Shown here: one piece after another, positions 52,220 through 61,104 of the stretch
Layout: each line of letters opens with the position of its first letter
Position numbering within the stretch: the stretch's first letter is position 1
NCBI GenBank assembly: GCA_963702175.1
Contig: OY969721.1
Span: forward strand, 1,550,001-1,614,000
Origin: VRUE01 sp963702175
GTDB taxonomy: Bacteria > Actinomycetota > Thermoleophilia > Solirubrobacterales > 70-9
Reading direction: 5' to 3'
Length of the DNA: 64,000 nt
The notes under the pieces: model-generated
What the model saw: the letters and a program-made list of their open reading frames with translations, nothing else
Told to the model about the DNA's origin: nothing
Databases searched by the model: none
Program-made: the position numbers and the translations under genes

Positions 52220-55200
52220 TCAGACGTTGAGACGCGGTATTACCCGCTCCAACGAGCGCGGCAGCCACCAGACCCGCTCGCCAATTAGCAGCATCAGCGC
52301 CGGCAAGAGGACGATGCGAATAACCGTAGCGTCGAGGATGACGGCGACCGTCAGCCCGATGCCGAGCTGGCTCACAGTCGCGATCGAGGCGCCCGCGAAG
52401 GCGATGAAGACCGCCATCATGATCGCCGCTGCGCCGGTGATCACCCGGGCGGTCTTCTCGAGGCCGAAGGCGATCGCGTCGGCGTGGTCGCCCGTGACGT
52501 CGTAGCGCTCCCGCATCCGCACCAAGAGGAAGACCGCATAGTCGATCGAGAGGCCGAAGACGACGCCGAAGATCAGCATCGTCCCGACCGCGTCGACGTA
52601 TTCGCGGCCTCCCAGCGGCCAGCTCTCGGGAACCTCGGTAAGGATCATCAGGATGCCGAAGGCGACGGCGACGGTAGCCAGGTTGAGCCCGACCGCGATC
52701 GCGGCCAGCGGCACCGCCCGTAGGACGAAGACGAGGACGAGGAAGGTGGCGAGGGTAATCGTGGCGACGAGGAGCGGGATTCGCTCTCTGGTTACCTTGC
52801 TGTAGACGTTCAGCGTCGTCGGCCCGCCGGCGACGGCGGCGGTCGAGTCCGTGTCGCGGCCGATCGCTGCGGCGTCCTCTTTGAGGCGCTTGTCGAGCTC
52901 GATCGAGCCGTCCGAGTTGAAGGGGTAGCGAGAGATCACGAACAGCGTCGCCGCCTGTCCTCCGCGATCGACGTCGATCGCGCCAGCGGCGAGCTCGCGC
53001 AGGTCCGGACGCGCCCCGTCGAGGGCGGAGAGCACGAAGTAGCCGGAGTCGAAGATGCCCGGTGAAGTGCGGCGCAGATCGTCGACCTGGCCCTGCAGGC
53101 GCTCGTTGCCGTCGGTTATCTGGACCGATGCTCGGCGCAGATTCGTCTGCAGCGGCAGAGACTGGCTGTAGCCCTCGGCCAGCCCCCGTTCCAGCTCGGT
53201 CGTGCCGCCGGTGAGCCGGCCGAGGGCCCCGGCGAGCCTGGTGGCGCCGTTGGCGAGCTGGCCCAGGCCGTCACCCAGGGCCTTTGCTTCTTTCGAGAGC
53301 AGAGCAGTACCTTTGGCGAGCGTGCTACCCCCGCTCTCGATCTGCCTGAGGCCGTCTGAGAGCTGGTCGGCCCCCCTGGACGCCTGTTTGATCTGGACGA
53401 TTCCGGTGACGAGCCAGGAGGTGACCTGCTTGGCTTCCGCGAGGTCCTGGAGCAGGCGGGTTTCGAGCGCCGCCAGCTCGGCCGAGATGCCGCTGGTCGA
53501 GGCGGCGGCCTGACGAGCCGCCGCCAGCGCGGGTCCGTAGTTCGGATCGGATTTTCCCACTGTCATGCCTTCGAGCAGAGAGATGACGGCGTTCAGCTGG
53601 TCGCTTGCCGTCTGGGAGGCGGAGCGCAGCTCAGGCAGCTTGGCGTTGGCGTCCTGGTTGAGGGATTTCTGCAGGATGCGCGAGCGGCGCAATCCATTCC
53701 GGTTGAGGTTGCGGGCGATTTCCGGCAAGGCCAGCTTGAGGCCAAGGGCGCCGAGGGAGGCGCGTTCCTGAGCTTTCGCGAGCTGGCGCGTACCGCTGGC
53801 GATCCGGTCGATCGCGGTCACCGCTCGACCGCTGCCAGAGGCTGCTTGACCAAGGCCTCCAGCCAAAATCCGCGCGCCCTCCTCGGCGGTGCCGGACCCT
53901 TTCGCAAGCAGAGCGGCCCCGTAAGACGCCTGGGAGATTCCCGCGCGGAGAGTGGCGACGCCGTCTGAAGCGCGCCCAAGGCTCGGGCCGAGTCGTTTCA
54001 GGGTCGCCAGCGGCCCCCTGTCGTCGCCGGAGACGAAGATCTGCTCGACCTGACGCAACGGTTTGACAGCGCGCGAGACCTGGCCCGGGCCGATCACCGC
54101 CTCCACGCCGGGTTGGGTGGCGAGGCGGCGTTGCCACCGGGTCAGCGCGGCAAGGCGTTTGGGTTCAGTGACCGTTCCCCGGTCGGCTGCGATGACGATC
54201 GTGAACGGCGCTTCGAAACCGGGGGCCCCGGCTGCTTGGATCAGTTCGGCGTCCTGGCGGGCCTCGTTGTCCTCGGGCAGTTGGCTGATGTCGAAGGGAC
54301 CCGTCTTCAGTGCCAGCGCCGGCGCGGCGAGGACGAGGACGACGAGCCCGATCGCGGCGGCGACCGGGGCGGGCCGGCGCAGGGCGGCGGTGACCAAAGC
54401 CATCAGCCGCGAGCTCCCCTCCCCCGGCGCCGGGCCGAGCTGCCAGCGGTTCACGTGGGTGCCGAGCAGGACGAGGATCGGCGGGCCGAAGACGTTCGCG
54501 ACGAGGACGGTGAGCACGACGACGAGGGCCAGCGTCGCCGCCAGCGCAGCAAGCAGGGGGCCAGGGACGATGAAGAAGGCGACGGCCATCGAGAGCACTA
54601 GCGTGCTGCCGGCGAAGATCACCGTCCGCCCGGCGGTGCGCCGCGTCGTCCAGGCGGCGTCGATCGGTGCGGCTCCCTTTGCCAGCTCCTCGCGGAAGCG
54701 GGAGACCAGCAGTAGCGCGTAGTCCACCCCCAGCGCCAAGCCCATCATCGTGCAGACGACGAGGGCCAGAGCACTGACGTCGAACCAGGCGGTGAGAAGG
54801 GAGAGCAGGCCCTGTGAGGCGAACACCGAGATCGCGCCGAAGACGAGGGGCACGGCTGCCGCTACCGGCGAGCGGAAGACGAGCAGGAGGACGATCAGCA
54901 GGATCGGCAGCGCGATCAGCTCGGCCCGCTCTGTGGCATGGATCGATTCGTCCTCGATCTCGCGGCTGAGAGTGGCGAAGCCCGACTGGGTGGCGCGAAC
55001 CGGCGGGCGAATCTCCTCTTCGAGCGTGCGATCGAGCAGATCGACCTTCTCGTCCACCGCCTCGTTGATCTCGACGTGAAAGTCGACGAGGATCAGGGCG
55101 CTGTTCGGGCCCGGCCGCAGCGTCTCGACCCTGCCGCGGTCCCAGGGGGAGACGGTGGTCACAATCGGATCGCGGCGCAGGGCGCGGATAAGTTCCGGCC

Positions 55201-55498
55201 CCTGACGGTCGAGAGCGGCTTCGGGACCGCGCAGCAGCACGCCGAAGGGCGAGGCGGGGCCGAAGTGCTCCTCGAGCAAGTCGTTCGCTCGCGAAGCCGA
55301 CGTGCCGGGGATGTCGATCGAGCTGGGGCTGAGCTTCTCCTCGAGGTTGAAACCGAAACCGATCAGGATCGCAACCAGGACCGCGGCGATGCCGAGCGCG
55401 CGGCGCGGATGCCGCAGCGACGACGGCGGGCGCGCTTCGCCCTCGCCGTCGTCGCGCGAAGAATCGCTCTGTCCCCTGCTCCCTCTCCTCAAGGACAC
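52220..55498 (-). CDS. MMPL/RND-family lipid transporter, 1092 aa
   Basis: The layout is that of MmpL proteins: one N-terminal helix (about 33-50), a periplasmic domain, five helices (about 195-330, including 'MMGLALGVDYALLLVSRFREEL', the Asp-Tyr pair of the proton path), another helix near 380, a long second periplasmic loop (about 400-870) with coiled-coil-like 'GxxxLAxGxxxL' repeats, and a second helix bundle ('VFGLSIDYAVFLLVRMRERYDV', about 1000-1025). MMPL proteins export or import lipids using the proton gradient. It directly precedes the six mce genes and is probably part of the same transport locus. Confidence 0.92.
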   Translation of the reverse strand: MSLRRGSRGQSDSSRDDGEGEARPPSSLRHPRRALGIAAVLVAILIGFGFNLEEKLSPSSIDIPGTSASRANDLLEEHFGPASPFGVLLRGPEAALDRQGPELIRALRRDPIVTTVSPWDRGRVETLRPGPNSALILVDFHVEINEAVDEKVDLLDRTLEEEIRPPVRATQSGFATLSREIEDESIHATERAELIALPILLIVLLLVFRSPVAAAVPLVFGAISVFASQGLLSLLTAWFDVSALALVVCTMMGLALGVDYALLLVSRFREELAKGAAPIDAAWTTRRTAGRTVIFAGSTLVLSMAVAFFIVPGPLLAALAATLALVVVLTVLVANVFGPPILVLLGTHVNRWQLGPAPGEGSSRLMALVTAALRRPAPVAAAIGLVVLVLAAPALALKTGPFDISQLPEDNEARQDAELIQAAGAPGFEAPFTIVIAADRGTVTEPKRLAALTRWQRRLATQPGVEAVIGPGQVSRAVKPLRQVEQIFVSGDDRGPLATLKRLGPSLGRASDGVATLRAGISQASYGAALLAKGSGTAEEGARILAGGLGQAASGSGRAVTAIDRIASGTRQLAKAQERASLGALGLKLALPEIARNLNRNGLRRSRILQKSLNQDANAKLPELRSASQTASDQLNAVISLLEGMTVGKSDPNYGPALAAARQAAASTSGISAELAALETRLLQDLAEAKQVTSWLVTGIVQIKQASRGADQLSDGLRQIESGGSTLAKGTALLSKEAKALGDGLGQLANGATRLAGALGRLTGGTTELERGLAEGYSQSLPLQTNLRRASVQITDGNERLQGQVDDLRRTSPGIFDSGYFVLSALDGARPDLRELAAGAIDVDRGGQAATLFVISRYPFNSDGSIELDKRLKEDAAAIGRDTDSTAAVAGGPTTLNVYSKVTRERIPLLVATITLATFLVLVFVLRAVPLAAIAVGLNLATVAVAFGILMILTEVPESWPLGGREYVDAVGTMLIFGVVFGLSIDYAVFLLVRMRERYDVTGDHADAIAFGLEKTARVITGAAAIMMAVFIAFAGASIATVSQLGIGLTVAVILDATVIRIVLLPALMLLIGERVWWLPRSLERVIPRLNV

Positions 55499-55579
55499 GG
55501 ACGATAGTTTGGCGGTCCGAGCAGCGAAGCGGGCGGATGTTGCAGAAGACTGTGTTAAGAAACCCGTGACCCGCTACCT

Positions 55580-56338
55580 TTGAAGTGGGTGAAGAAGTCT
55601 CTGGCGATCGGGGCGTCGATTGCCTCTCTGCTGCTTGCGGGTGGGGCCGGCGCCGCGCTGGTCAAGGTAAACGGCCTGGTGCTGCGCGCGGACGGCGGAT
55701 TCACGCCACGTGAGCTGCCGCGGCGCGCCTTTGCTCCGATCAACTTCGAGGGCTGGGCCGACGTCAGAGCGGTGGGGGGTGGCGCGCCGCCCCCGCTGCA
55801 GCAGGTCGTGCTCAACTTCGACCGCGACGGCCGGCTGGACACCAACGGGCTGGCCACGTGCGCTCCCTCCCAGGTCGAGGCGGCGAGCCCGCGGCAGGCC
55901 AGAAGAGTCTGCGCCAATGCGGTGGTCGGCACTGGCAGCGTCGAGGCGCTAATCGTGCTCGATGGACGCGCGCCGTTGCCCGTCAGCTCGCCGCTGACAC
56001 TCCTCAATGGACCTCGCCAGGAAGGCAAGCCGACCGTAATCTTCCACGCGCAGACGACCGTTCCGGCACTGCAAACCTTTGCTGTTGTAATCCCGCTCGA
56101 ACGGCGAGCGGGCTACTCCTACCGCGCCACGACGGATATTCCGCCGATCGCTGGCGGCCGGGGGTCGCTCACTCGCGTTGAGGTGGAGATCGGCAAACGC
56201 TTCCGCTCCCGCGGCGTCGAGCACAGCTACGTCGCGGCGCGTTGCAGCGACGGCGTCCTCGAAACTCGCGGTCGCTTCACCTTCGCCGACGGCACGATCA
56301 TCGACGGCAGCGTCGAAAAGCCCTGCCGAGCCATATAG
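55580..56338 (+). CDS. Secreted single-module protein, paralog of the gene at 41561
   Basis: 252 residues from a TTG at 55580 (a GTG at 55589 is an alternative). Signal peptide about 1-25. The motif order matches the paralog: 'VNGLVLRADGGFTPRELP', 'LQQVVLNFDRDGRLDTNGLATCAPSQV', 'CANAVVGTG', 'SPLTLLNGPRQEGKPTVIFHAQ', 'IPPIAGGRGSLTRVEVEIGK', then two Cys in 'AARCSDG' and 'EKPC'. It is divergent from the MMPL gene (81-bp gap). Two such genes therefore flank the mce/MMPL block. Function unknown. Confidence 0.86.
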   Translation: MKWVKKSLAIGASIASLLLAGGAGAALVKVNGLVLRADGGFTPRELPRRAFAPINFEGWADVRAVGGGAPPPLQQVVLNFDRDGRLDTNGLATCAPSQVEAASPRQARRVCANAVVGTGSVEALIVLDGRAPLPVSSPLTLLNGPRQEGKPTVIFHAQTTVPALQTFAVVIPLERRAGYSYRATTDIPPIAGGRGSLTRVEVEIGKRFRSRGVEHSYVAARCSDGVLETRGRFTFADGTIIDGSVEKPCRAI

Positions 56339-56353
56339 AGCGCGCCCGATTCC

Positions 56354-56359
56354 TATACT
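56354..56359 (+). promoter_or_regulatory. Candidate -10 element of the tRNA-Lys gene
   Basis: TATACT lies 11 nt before the mature tRNA 5' end. No convincing -35 hexamer is seen 16-18 nt upstream. Confidence 0.45.
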
Positions 56360-56370
56360 TGCCCCGTCCC

Positions 56371-56444
56371 GGGCCGCTAGCTCAACTGGTTAGAGCAGGA
56401 GCCTCTTAAGCTCAAGGTTGAAGGTTCGAGTCCTTCGCGGCCCA
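56371..56444 (+). tRNA. tRNA-Lys (CTT)
   Basis: A 74-nt cloverleaf: acceptor GGGCCGC/GCGGCCC (7 bp), D-stem GCTC/GAGC, anticodon loop CTCTTAA with anticodon CTT, T-stem GAAGG/CCTTC with loop TTCGAGT, discriminator A. The anticodon stem has one mismatch at its base. CCA is not encoded, unlike the tRNA-like gene at 18799. Confidence 0.95.
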
Positions 56445-56457
56445 TTCGACGCTGGCG

Positions 56458-57255
56458 CTATGGACCGCTCAGACCACCGCCGGCGAGGCCGCCGAGGGCG
56501 TTTTCGAAGCTTTCTTTGCCCTGGCCCTGCTGGGTTTTCTCGAATTCGCGGCCCTGTTTGTCGAAGCGTTTCGCGTTTTTGCGGTAGGGGGCCAGCTGGC
56601 GCGCCACCGATTTCTTTTCCGCTTTGCTGCGAACCAGGTCTTGCGCTTGCTTGCTCGCCTTGTCGCCAGCGGAGAAGTCTCCGTTGAAGTACTCGTAGAT
56701 GGCGAGGGTGCTGAGGGACCCGACGTTTGGACGCGCTTTTGCCGCCAGGACCTGGGTTTCAGCGGCACCTCCGACGAATTCCTCGACTTCCTGGAAGGTC
56801 GTCGAGTTTTCCGCCAGGCTGAAGTAGGTCCCGGCGACGAGCGTCGCGGCGGCGGGGTTGGGCTCTTTCGCCTGTTCCAGGTAGCGGCGCCAAGAGGTGA
56901 TCCCCGCTTCGAACTGAGCCCGCGCCTCGGGAGTGACGATCGGCGCCCCGGTCTGCGGGTTGGTTTCGATCAGCGCGTTGCCGGCGGCAAGCCGGGCGCG
57001 GCTGAGGGAGAGCAGCAAGTCCTCGTCCTGCGGAGTTGCTTTGAGCCTGCCTTCGATCCTCTCCGCCCGGTCTTCGAGGGCATCGCTGGCGCTCGTAGAC
57101 CCGCCGCTTCCGCCAAGTTCGCCCAGATTGAAGGGGCCTACGACGAGGAAGAGGCTGGCGCCCATCAGCAGAGCGAGGACCGCGTAGACGACCCGAACGA
57201 CGTGCCGGCGGCGCCCTCGGATGTCGAAGAGCATCCGTCGCTCGTCTTCTGCCAT
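56458..57255 (-). CDS. Membrane protein with TPR-like helical repeats
   Basis: 265 residues. Basic cytoplasmic start with 'MLFDIRGRRRHVVRVVYAVLALLMGASLFLVVGPF' forming one membrane helix (about 20-42), a Gly/Ser linker, then helical pairs (about 60-230) with TPR-like spacing ('LLLSLSRARLAAGNALIE', 'ATLVAGTYFSLAENS', 'LSTLAIYEYFNGDFSAGDKASKQA'). The C-terminus is Lys/Gln-rich. It precedes... in transcription it follows tatC, 7 nt away. It may be a Tat or envelope accessory, but no specific function is known. Confidence 0.82.
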   Translation of the reverse strand: MAEDERRMLFDIRGRRRHVVRVVYAVLALLMGASLFLVVGPFNLGELGGSGGSTSASDALEDRAERIEGRLKATPQDEDLLLSLSRARLAAGNALIETNPQTGAPIVTPEARAQFEAGITSWRRYLEQAKEPNPAAATLVAGTYFSLAENSTTFQEVEEFVGGAAETQVLAAKARPNVGSLSTLAIYEYFNGDFSAGDKASKQAQDLVRSKAEKKSVARQLAPYRKNAKRFDKQGREFEKTQQGQGKESFENALGGLAGGGLSGP

Positions 57256-57262
57256 CTCTAGC

Positions 57263-58036
57263 TCACCGTTCCTGGGTCGAGGGTCTGGGTACGGCTCCCG
57301 ATGCCCTCGGCCTGCCGAGGGCCCTGGCGAGCAAGATACTCAACTCATACAGAGCGAGGAGTGGAACCATCTCGAGCAGCATCGAGATCGGATCTACGCC
57401 GGGAAGCGCTGCGGCGATCAGGGCGATCACCAGGTACGCGTAGCGGCGGTTGGTGCGCAACTGGTCGATCTCGACGATGCCGAGACGGGTCGCCGCGATC
57501 ACCGCCAGTGGCAGCTGGAAGACGACCCCGCCGGCGAGCATCGTCGTCCCGAAGAAGCTGTAGTAGTCGCGGGCCCGGACCTGGACGTTGAACTCGGTGT
57601 CGTTGAAGTTGAGCAGGAAGTCGACCGCGGCCGGCATCACGACGAAGTAGGCAAAGGCAACGCCGGCGAGGAAGAGGAGCGGAGCCAGCAGCAGGATTGG
57701 CAGCACGACGCGGCGCTCGGCGTCGCTGAAGGCGGGCAGGACGTAGGCGTAGGCCTGGTAGACGATCACCGGCATCGAGAGCAACAGGGCACCGTAGACG
57801 GCGACGGTCACGGTCGTCATCAGGGGCTCGGTAACGCCGAAGGTGAGGAGCTTCTCGTCGCCACTCGGCAGCGGGCCGGCGGCGAACTCGAGCAGCAGAT
57901 GGTTCTGCCAGAAGCAGAGCGCCAGGGCGACGACGAGCGTCGCGGCGCAGACGATTATCCGGGCGCGCAGCTCGTCGAGGTGCTCGACCAGGGTGAGGTG
58001 ATCCTCGTGGGAGACCGCCCTTACGCGGCGCGTCAT
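57263..58036 (-). CDS. tatC: Sec-independent protein translocase TatC
   Basis: 257 residues with six membrane helices. 'LVEHLDELRARIIVCA' is the N-terminal TatC signature that contacts twin-arginine signals. 'FLAGVAFAYFVVMPAAVDFLLNF' and 'FQLPLAVIAATRLGIVEIDQLRTNRRYAYLVIALIAAALPGVDPISMLLEMVPLLALYELSI' are the conserved later parts. It is 10 nt downstream of tatA, and would export folded proteins including the Rieske protein encoded nearby. Confidence 0.96.
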   Translation of the reverse strand: MTRRVRAVSHEDHLTLVEHLDELRARIIVCAATLVVALALCFWQNHLLLEFAAGPLPSGDEKLLTFGVTEPLMTTVTVAVYGALLLSMPVIVYQAYAYVLPAFSDAERRVVLPILLLAPLLFLAGVAFAYFVVMPAAVDFLLNFNDTEFNVQVRARDYYSFFGTTMLAGGVVFQLPLAVIAATRLGIVEIDQLRTNRRYAYLVIALIAAALPGVDPISMLLEMVPLLALYELSILLARALGRPRASGAVPRPSTQER

Positions 58037-58046
58037 GGGCGGGACC

Positions 58047-58268
58047 TCAGCCGCGCTTCGAGCCGACCGGGCTTCCTTTGCCGGACTCGATCTCCCGCTG
58101 TGAGGCGGGGTCGTCCTCGTCGTCGTCGTTGCCGCCGAGCGAGCCGCGGAACTCGCGGATTCCCCTGCCCAGCGAGCGCCCTAGCTCGGGCAGGCGCTTG
58201 GGCCCAAAGACGATCAGGGCGATGATCAGGACGACGACGATCTCCAACGGGCCGATGTTTCCGAGCAT
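58047..58268 (-). CDS. tatA: Sec-independent protein translocase TatA
   Basis: 73 residues. A short N-terminal helix ('IGPLEIVVVLIIALIVFGPKRLPELGRSLGRGIREFR') contains the Phe-Gly-Pro hinge and amphipathic helix typical of TatA/E, with an acidic C-terminal tail. It forms the pore component with TatC. No separate TatB is seen. Confidence 0.94.
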   Translation of the reverse strand: MLGNIGPLEIVVVLIIALIVFGPKRLPELGRSLGRGIREFRGSLGGNDDDEDDPASQREIESGKGSPVGSKRG

Positions 58269-58388
58269 GAGCCCATGGTACAGCCGCGCGCTTTTGTGGA
58301 TGCTTGCCTACCCGGTAATGGAACTTTCTCGGCAACTCACCGAAAACTGCGGATGGAATTGTTCGCTCGCGGGTTCGATAGTTGAGTC

Positions 58389-58721
58389 ATGCGAAACGCA
58401 GCCGCCAGCAAGACGAAATCGGCCCTCGAACTACACGTCTGCCCCGAGTGCGGATCACAGCTGGTGCAGCCGACCTGCTGGGAGCAAGCCGGCGACCGCG
58501 GCCACTGGCGACTGTGGCGGCGCTGCCCCGAGTGCGAGTGGCGCTTCGACTCGGTTCACGGCGAGGCCGAGATCGACGCCTTCGACGAGGAGCTCGACCA
58601 CGGCACGCGAGCGCTCAGCAGCGTGCTGAAGGAACTCGAGCACAAGAACATGCAGCACTTCGGCGCCACCTTCTCCGCCGCGCTCGAGGCGGACCTAATC
58701 AGCGCCGACGACTTCTCCTAG
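58389..58721 (+). CDS. Small zinc-ribbon protein
   Basis: 110 residues. 'CPECGSQLVQPTCWEQAGDRGHWRLWRRCPECEWRF' has two CxxC knuckles (about C18/C21 and C46/C49) forming a zinc ribbon; the rest is acidic and helical. Divergent from tatA with 120 bp between starts. Function unknown. Confidence 0.8.
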   Translation: MRNAAASKTKSALELHVCPECGSQLVQPTCWEQAGDRGHWRLWRRCPECEWRFDSVHGEAEIDAFDEELDHGTRALSSVLKELEHKNMQHFGATFSAALEADLISADDFS

Positions 58722-58725
58722 GCCC

Positions 58726-59691
58726 TCAGCTGTAGCGCTGGACGACTCCGTCGGCGACGAGGCCGAGCAGGTGGCGTTGCTCGGAGTCGAAGGCGGTGGT
58801 CTTGAGGCGTCGCTTTGCCGTGGCGACCATCTCCAGGGCTCGCGAGCGGACCTGCTCGAGTGCGCCGGTCGCGGCGATGCGGTCGCAGAGCGCCTCAGCG
58901 CCGGAGGCGTCGAGGATGCGCAGGTCAACCTCGCGGAGCGCCGGGTCGGACTCGGCGGCGAGGATGAGCGGCAGCGTGACCGTTCCGTCGAGGAGGTCCG
59001 TGCCGCGAGCCTTCCCCGTGCGCTCGGGCGGGCCGCTGACGTCGAGCACATCGTCGAGGAGCTGGAAGGCGAGTCCGATCGCGCCGCCGAACTCAGCCAT
59101 CTCCTCCGTGTCGCGTCCGAGCAGGCAGGCGCACTCGAAGAGCTTCGCCGTCTTCAGCCGGCAGCGCTCCAGGTAGCGCCGTTCGTCGATCGTGGTGTCG
59201 AAAGCGTCCTCGCGCTGGGCCAGCTCGCCGCGGGCCAGTGCCGCCGAGGCCTCGGCCAGCAGCGCCACGGCTCGCTCGTCCCCGGCCTCGGCCAGCAGCG
59301 CGAAAGCGCGCGAGAAGAGCAGGTCGCCAACGGCGACTGCGCGCTCGCGGCCGGAGCTGGCGACAACGGTCGGGTGGCCCCGCCGCAGCGGCGCGGCGTC
59401 GAGAACGTCGTCGTGGACGAGGCTCGCCATGTGGACGAGCTCCACCGCCGCGGCAGCCCTCACCCCCTCCTCTCCCCCATCCGCTCCGGCGCAGAGCAGG
59501 ACCAACATCGGCCGCAATCGCTTTCCTCCGGCAGCAAGGGTCGAGGCGGCGTCTTTGCCAAGGGCGCCGCTGCGGGCAGCGCTCTCCTCGGCTAGTCGCC
59601 GCTCGACCTCGGCCAGTCGCGCCGGCAGCCAGCGACTCGAGGCGTCGAGGACCGCGGTTACCGGCGGCGGAACGGCCGAGCGCCGGGTCAC
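58726..59691 (-). CDS. Polyprenyl diphosphate synthase (menaquinone side chain)
   Basis: 321 residues. The first Asp-rich motif is 'DDVLD' in 'LVHDDVLDAAPLRRGHPT' and the second is 'LLDDVLDVSG', with 'GGKRLRPMLVLL' upstream, all trans-prenyltransferase hallmarks. The small residues before the first motif suggest a long product, and the gene neighbours (menG, bc complex) point to the menaquinone tail. Overlaps menG by 4 nt (ATGA). Confidence 0.94.
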   Translation of the reverse strand: MTRRSAVPPPVTAVLDASSRWLPARLAEVERRLAEESAARSGALGKDAASTLAAGGKRLRPMLVLLCAGADGGEEGVRAAAAVELVHMASLVHDDVLDAAPLRRGHPTVVASSGRERAVAVGDLLFSRAFALLAEAGDERAVALLAEASAALARGELAQREDAFDTTIDERRYLERCRLKTAKLFECACLLGRDTEEMAEFGGAIGLAFQLLDDVLDVSGPPERTGKARGTDLLDGTVTLPLILAAESDPALREVDLRILDASGAEALCDRIAATGALEQVRSRALEMVATAKRRLKTTAFDSEQRHLLGLVADGVVQRYS

Positions 59692-60359
59692 CCGACTGCG
59701 ACGCCGCTGTGAATCGTGACGATCCCCCCCGCCAGGATCGTGTACCTGATCCGCTCGAGCCCGGCGGCGTCCATCTTCTCGGCCAGGCCGCGTGGGCCGG
59801 GGAAGCTGTGGACCGATTCCGCCAGGTACGAGTAGGCCTCCGGGTCGTCGGAGAGCTTCCCCAGGATCGGAGCGATGCGGTCAAACCAGAGCGCGTAGAA
59901 GGTCGAGAAGGGAGGCCGCCGCGGCTCGGTGAACTCCAGCACAACAAGGCGGCCGCCGGGACGGAGAACCCGGGTCATCTCGCGCAGGCCTCTATCTCTG
60001 TCGGCGAAGTTGCGGACGCCGAACCCGACCGTCACCGCGTCGAAACGACCGGCGTCGTAGGGGAGGCTGAGCGCGTCGGCCCACTCGTAGCGGACACCCT
60101 CGATGCCGCGCCGGGCGGTCTTCTCCCGCGCCAGGTCGAGCATCGGCTCGGAGAAGTCGCAGCCGATCACTCGCCCCGCAGGCGCCACGCGCCCCGCCAA
60201 CTCCAGCGTCAGGTCGCCAGTGCCGCAGCAGACGTCGAGGACCGAGTCCCCGGGGGTCAACTCGGCTCGGTCGGCGGCCCATTCGCGCCAGCGGTGGTGA
60301 AGGCCGGCGCTCATCAACGAGTTGAGCAGGTCGTAGCGACCCGCCACCCGGTCGAACAT
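59688..60359 (-). CDS. menG: Demethylmenaquinone methyltransferase
   Basis: 223 residues of the UbiE/MenG family: 'MFDRVAGRYDLLNSLMS' N-terminal signature, SAM-binding 'VLDVCCGTGDLTLEL', 'GCDFSEPMLDLA', 'VTVGFGVRNFADRDRGLREMTRVLRPGGRLVVLEF'. It methylates demethylmenaquinone, the last step in menaquinone synthesis. It follows the cytochrome genes by 43 bp on the same strand. Confidence 0.95.
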   Translation of the reverse strand: MFDRVAGRYDLLNSLMSAGLHHRWREWAADRAELTPGDSVLDVCCGTGDLTLELAGRVAPAGRVIGCDFSEPMLDLAREKTARRGIEGVRYEWADALSLPYDAGRFDAVTVGFGVRNFADRDRGLREMTRVLRPGGRLVVLEFTEPRRPPFSTFYALWFDRIAPILGKLSDDPEAYSYLAESVHSFPGPRGLAEKMDAAGLERIRYTILAGGIVTIHSGVAVG

Positions 60360-60402
60360 GCGGTTGACCTGCTCCGCGAACTGCGCGGAATCCCGTGAGG
60401 GC

Positions 60403-61104
60403 TTAGTTGAGCGAGGCGAGGAAGTCAGCGAGCTCGTTGAGCTTCTTCGGTGGCAGGTCGCGGAAGGAGGGCATTTCGGCGGGGCCGATTTCGAGCGAGC
60501 GGACGATCGCCGCGCGAGGGAGCCGCGCCGCGATGTGGGTCAGCTCCGGACCGGGGCCGTCGTTGCCGTTCTCGCCGAGCTTGTGGCAGGCCAGGCAGCC
60601 CGAGGCGGCGGCGACCTCCTTGCCGAGCTCGTACCGCGGCGCGACCTCCATCTCGATCTCGGTCGGCGAGCCGCCGATCGCGCCGAGGTAGGTGAGGTAG
60701 GCCATCGCGGCGATCGTCAGGCAGCCGGCCGTGGTGGCGATCGGACGGCGCCCGGGATGGCGCTCCGGGCCGCGGTCGTAGAAGGGCAGCAGGAGCAGCA
60801 GGACCATGCAGATAGTCGGGATCCCGATCGTCGCCACCGGGACCAGCTCGGGCGGTTTGATCACCCGCAGCACCTCGAAGAGGAAGAAGAAGTACCACTC
60901 GGGACGCGGCACGTAGCTGGTTGAGGTCGGGTCGGCCTTGGGGCCCTGCTCGGCGCCGAGGATGATCGACATCGCGATGATCACGCCAACCACAATCAGC
61001 GCCATCGTCGAGTCCTTCAGCACCGCGTAGGGGAAGAAGGGCTTGCCCTTCTTCTTCAGCAGCTCGTACTCCTGGAGATATGCCTGCTTGTCCTGCGGCT
61101 TCAT
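60403..61104 (-). CDS. qcrC: bc complex subunit: cytochrome b subunit IV fused to cytochrome c (QcrC-like)
   Basis: 233 residues. The N-terminal part (about 1-150) is a subunit IV-type cytochrome b C-terminal domain with three helices and 'PRPEWYFFFLFEVLRVIKPPEL', containing the Qo-site PEWY motif. The C-terminal part (about 160-233) is a cytochrome c domain with heme-binding 'SGCLACHKLGE' (CxxCH) and a later Met in 'AEMPSFRDL' as the likely axial ligand. This fused layout is known from Bacillus and relatives. ATGA overlap with the cytochrome b gene. Confidence 0.94.
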   Translation of the reverse strand: MKPQDKQAYLQEYELLKKKGKPFFPYAVLKDSTMALIVVGVIIAMSIILGAEQGPKADPTSTSYVPRPEWYFFFLFEVLRVIKPPELVPVATIGIPTICMVLLLLLPFYDRGPERHPGRRPIATTAGCLTIAAMAYLTYLGAIGGSPTEIEMEVAPRYELGKEVAAASGCLACHKLGENGNDGPGPELTHIAARLPRAAIVRSLEIGPAEMPSFRDLPPKKLNELADFLASLN

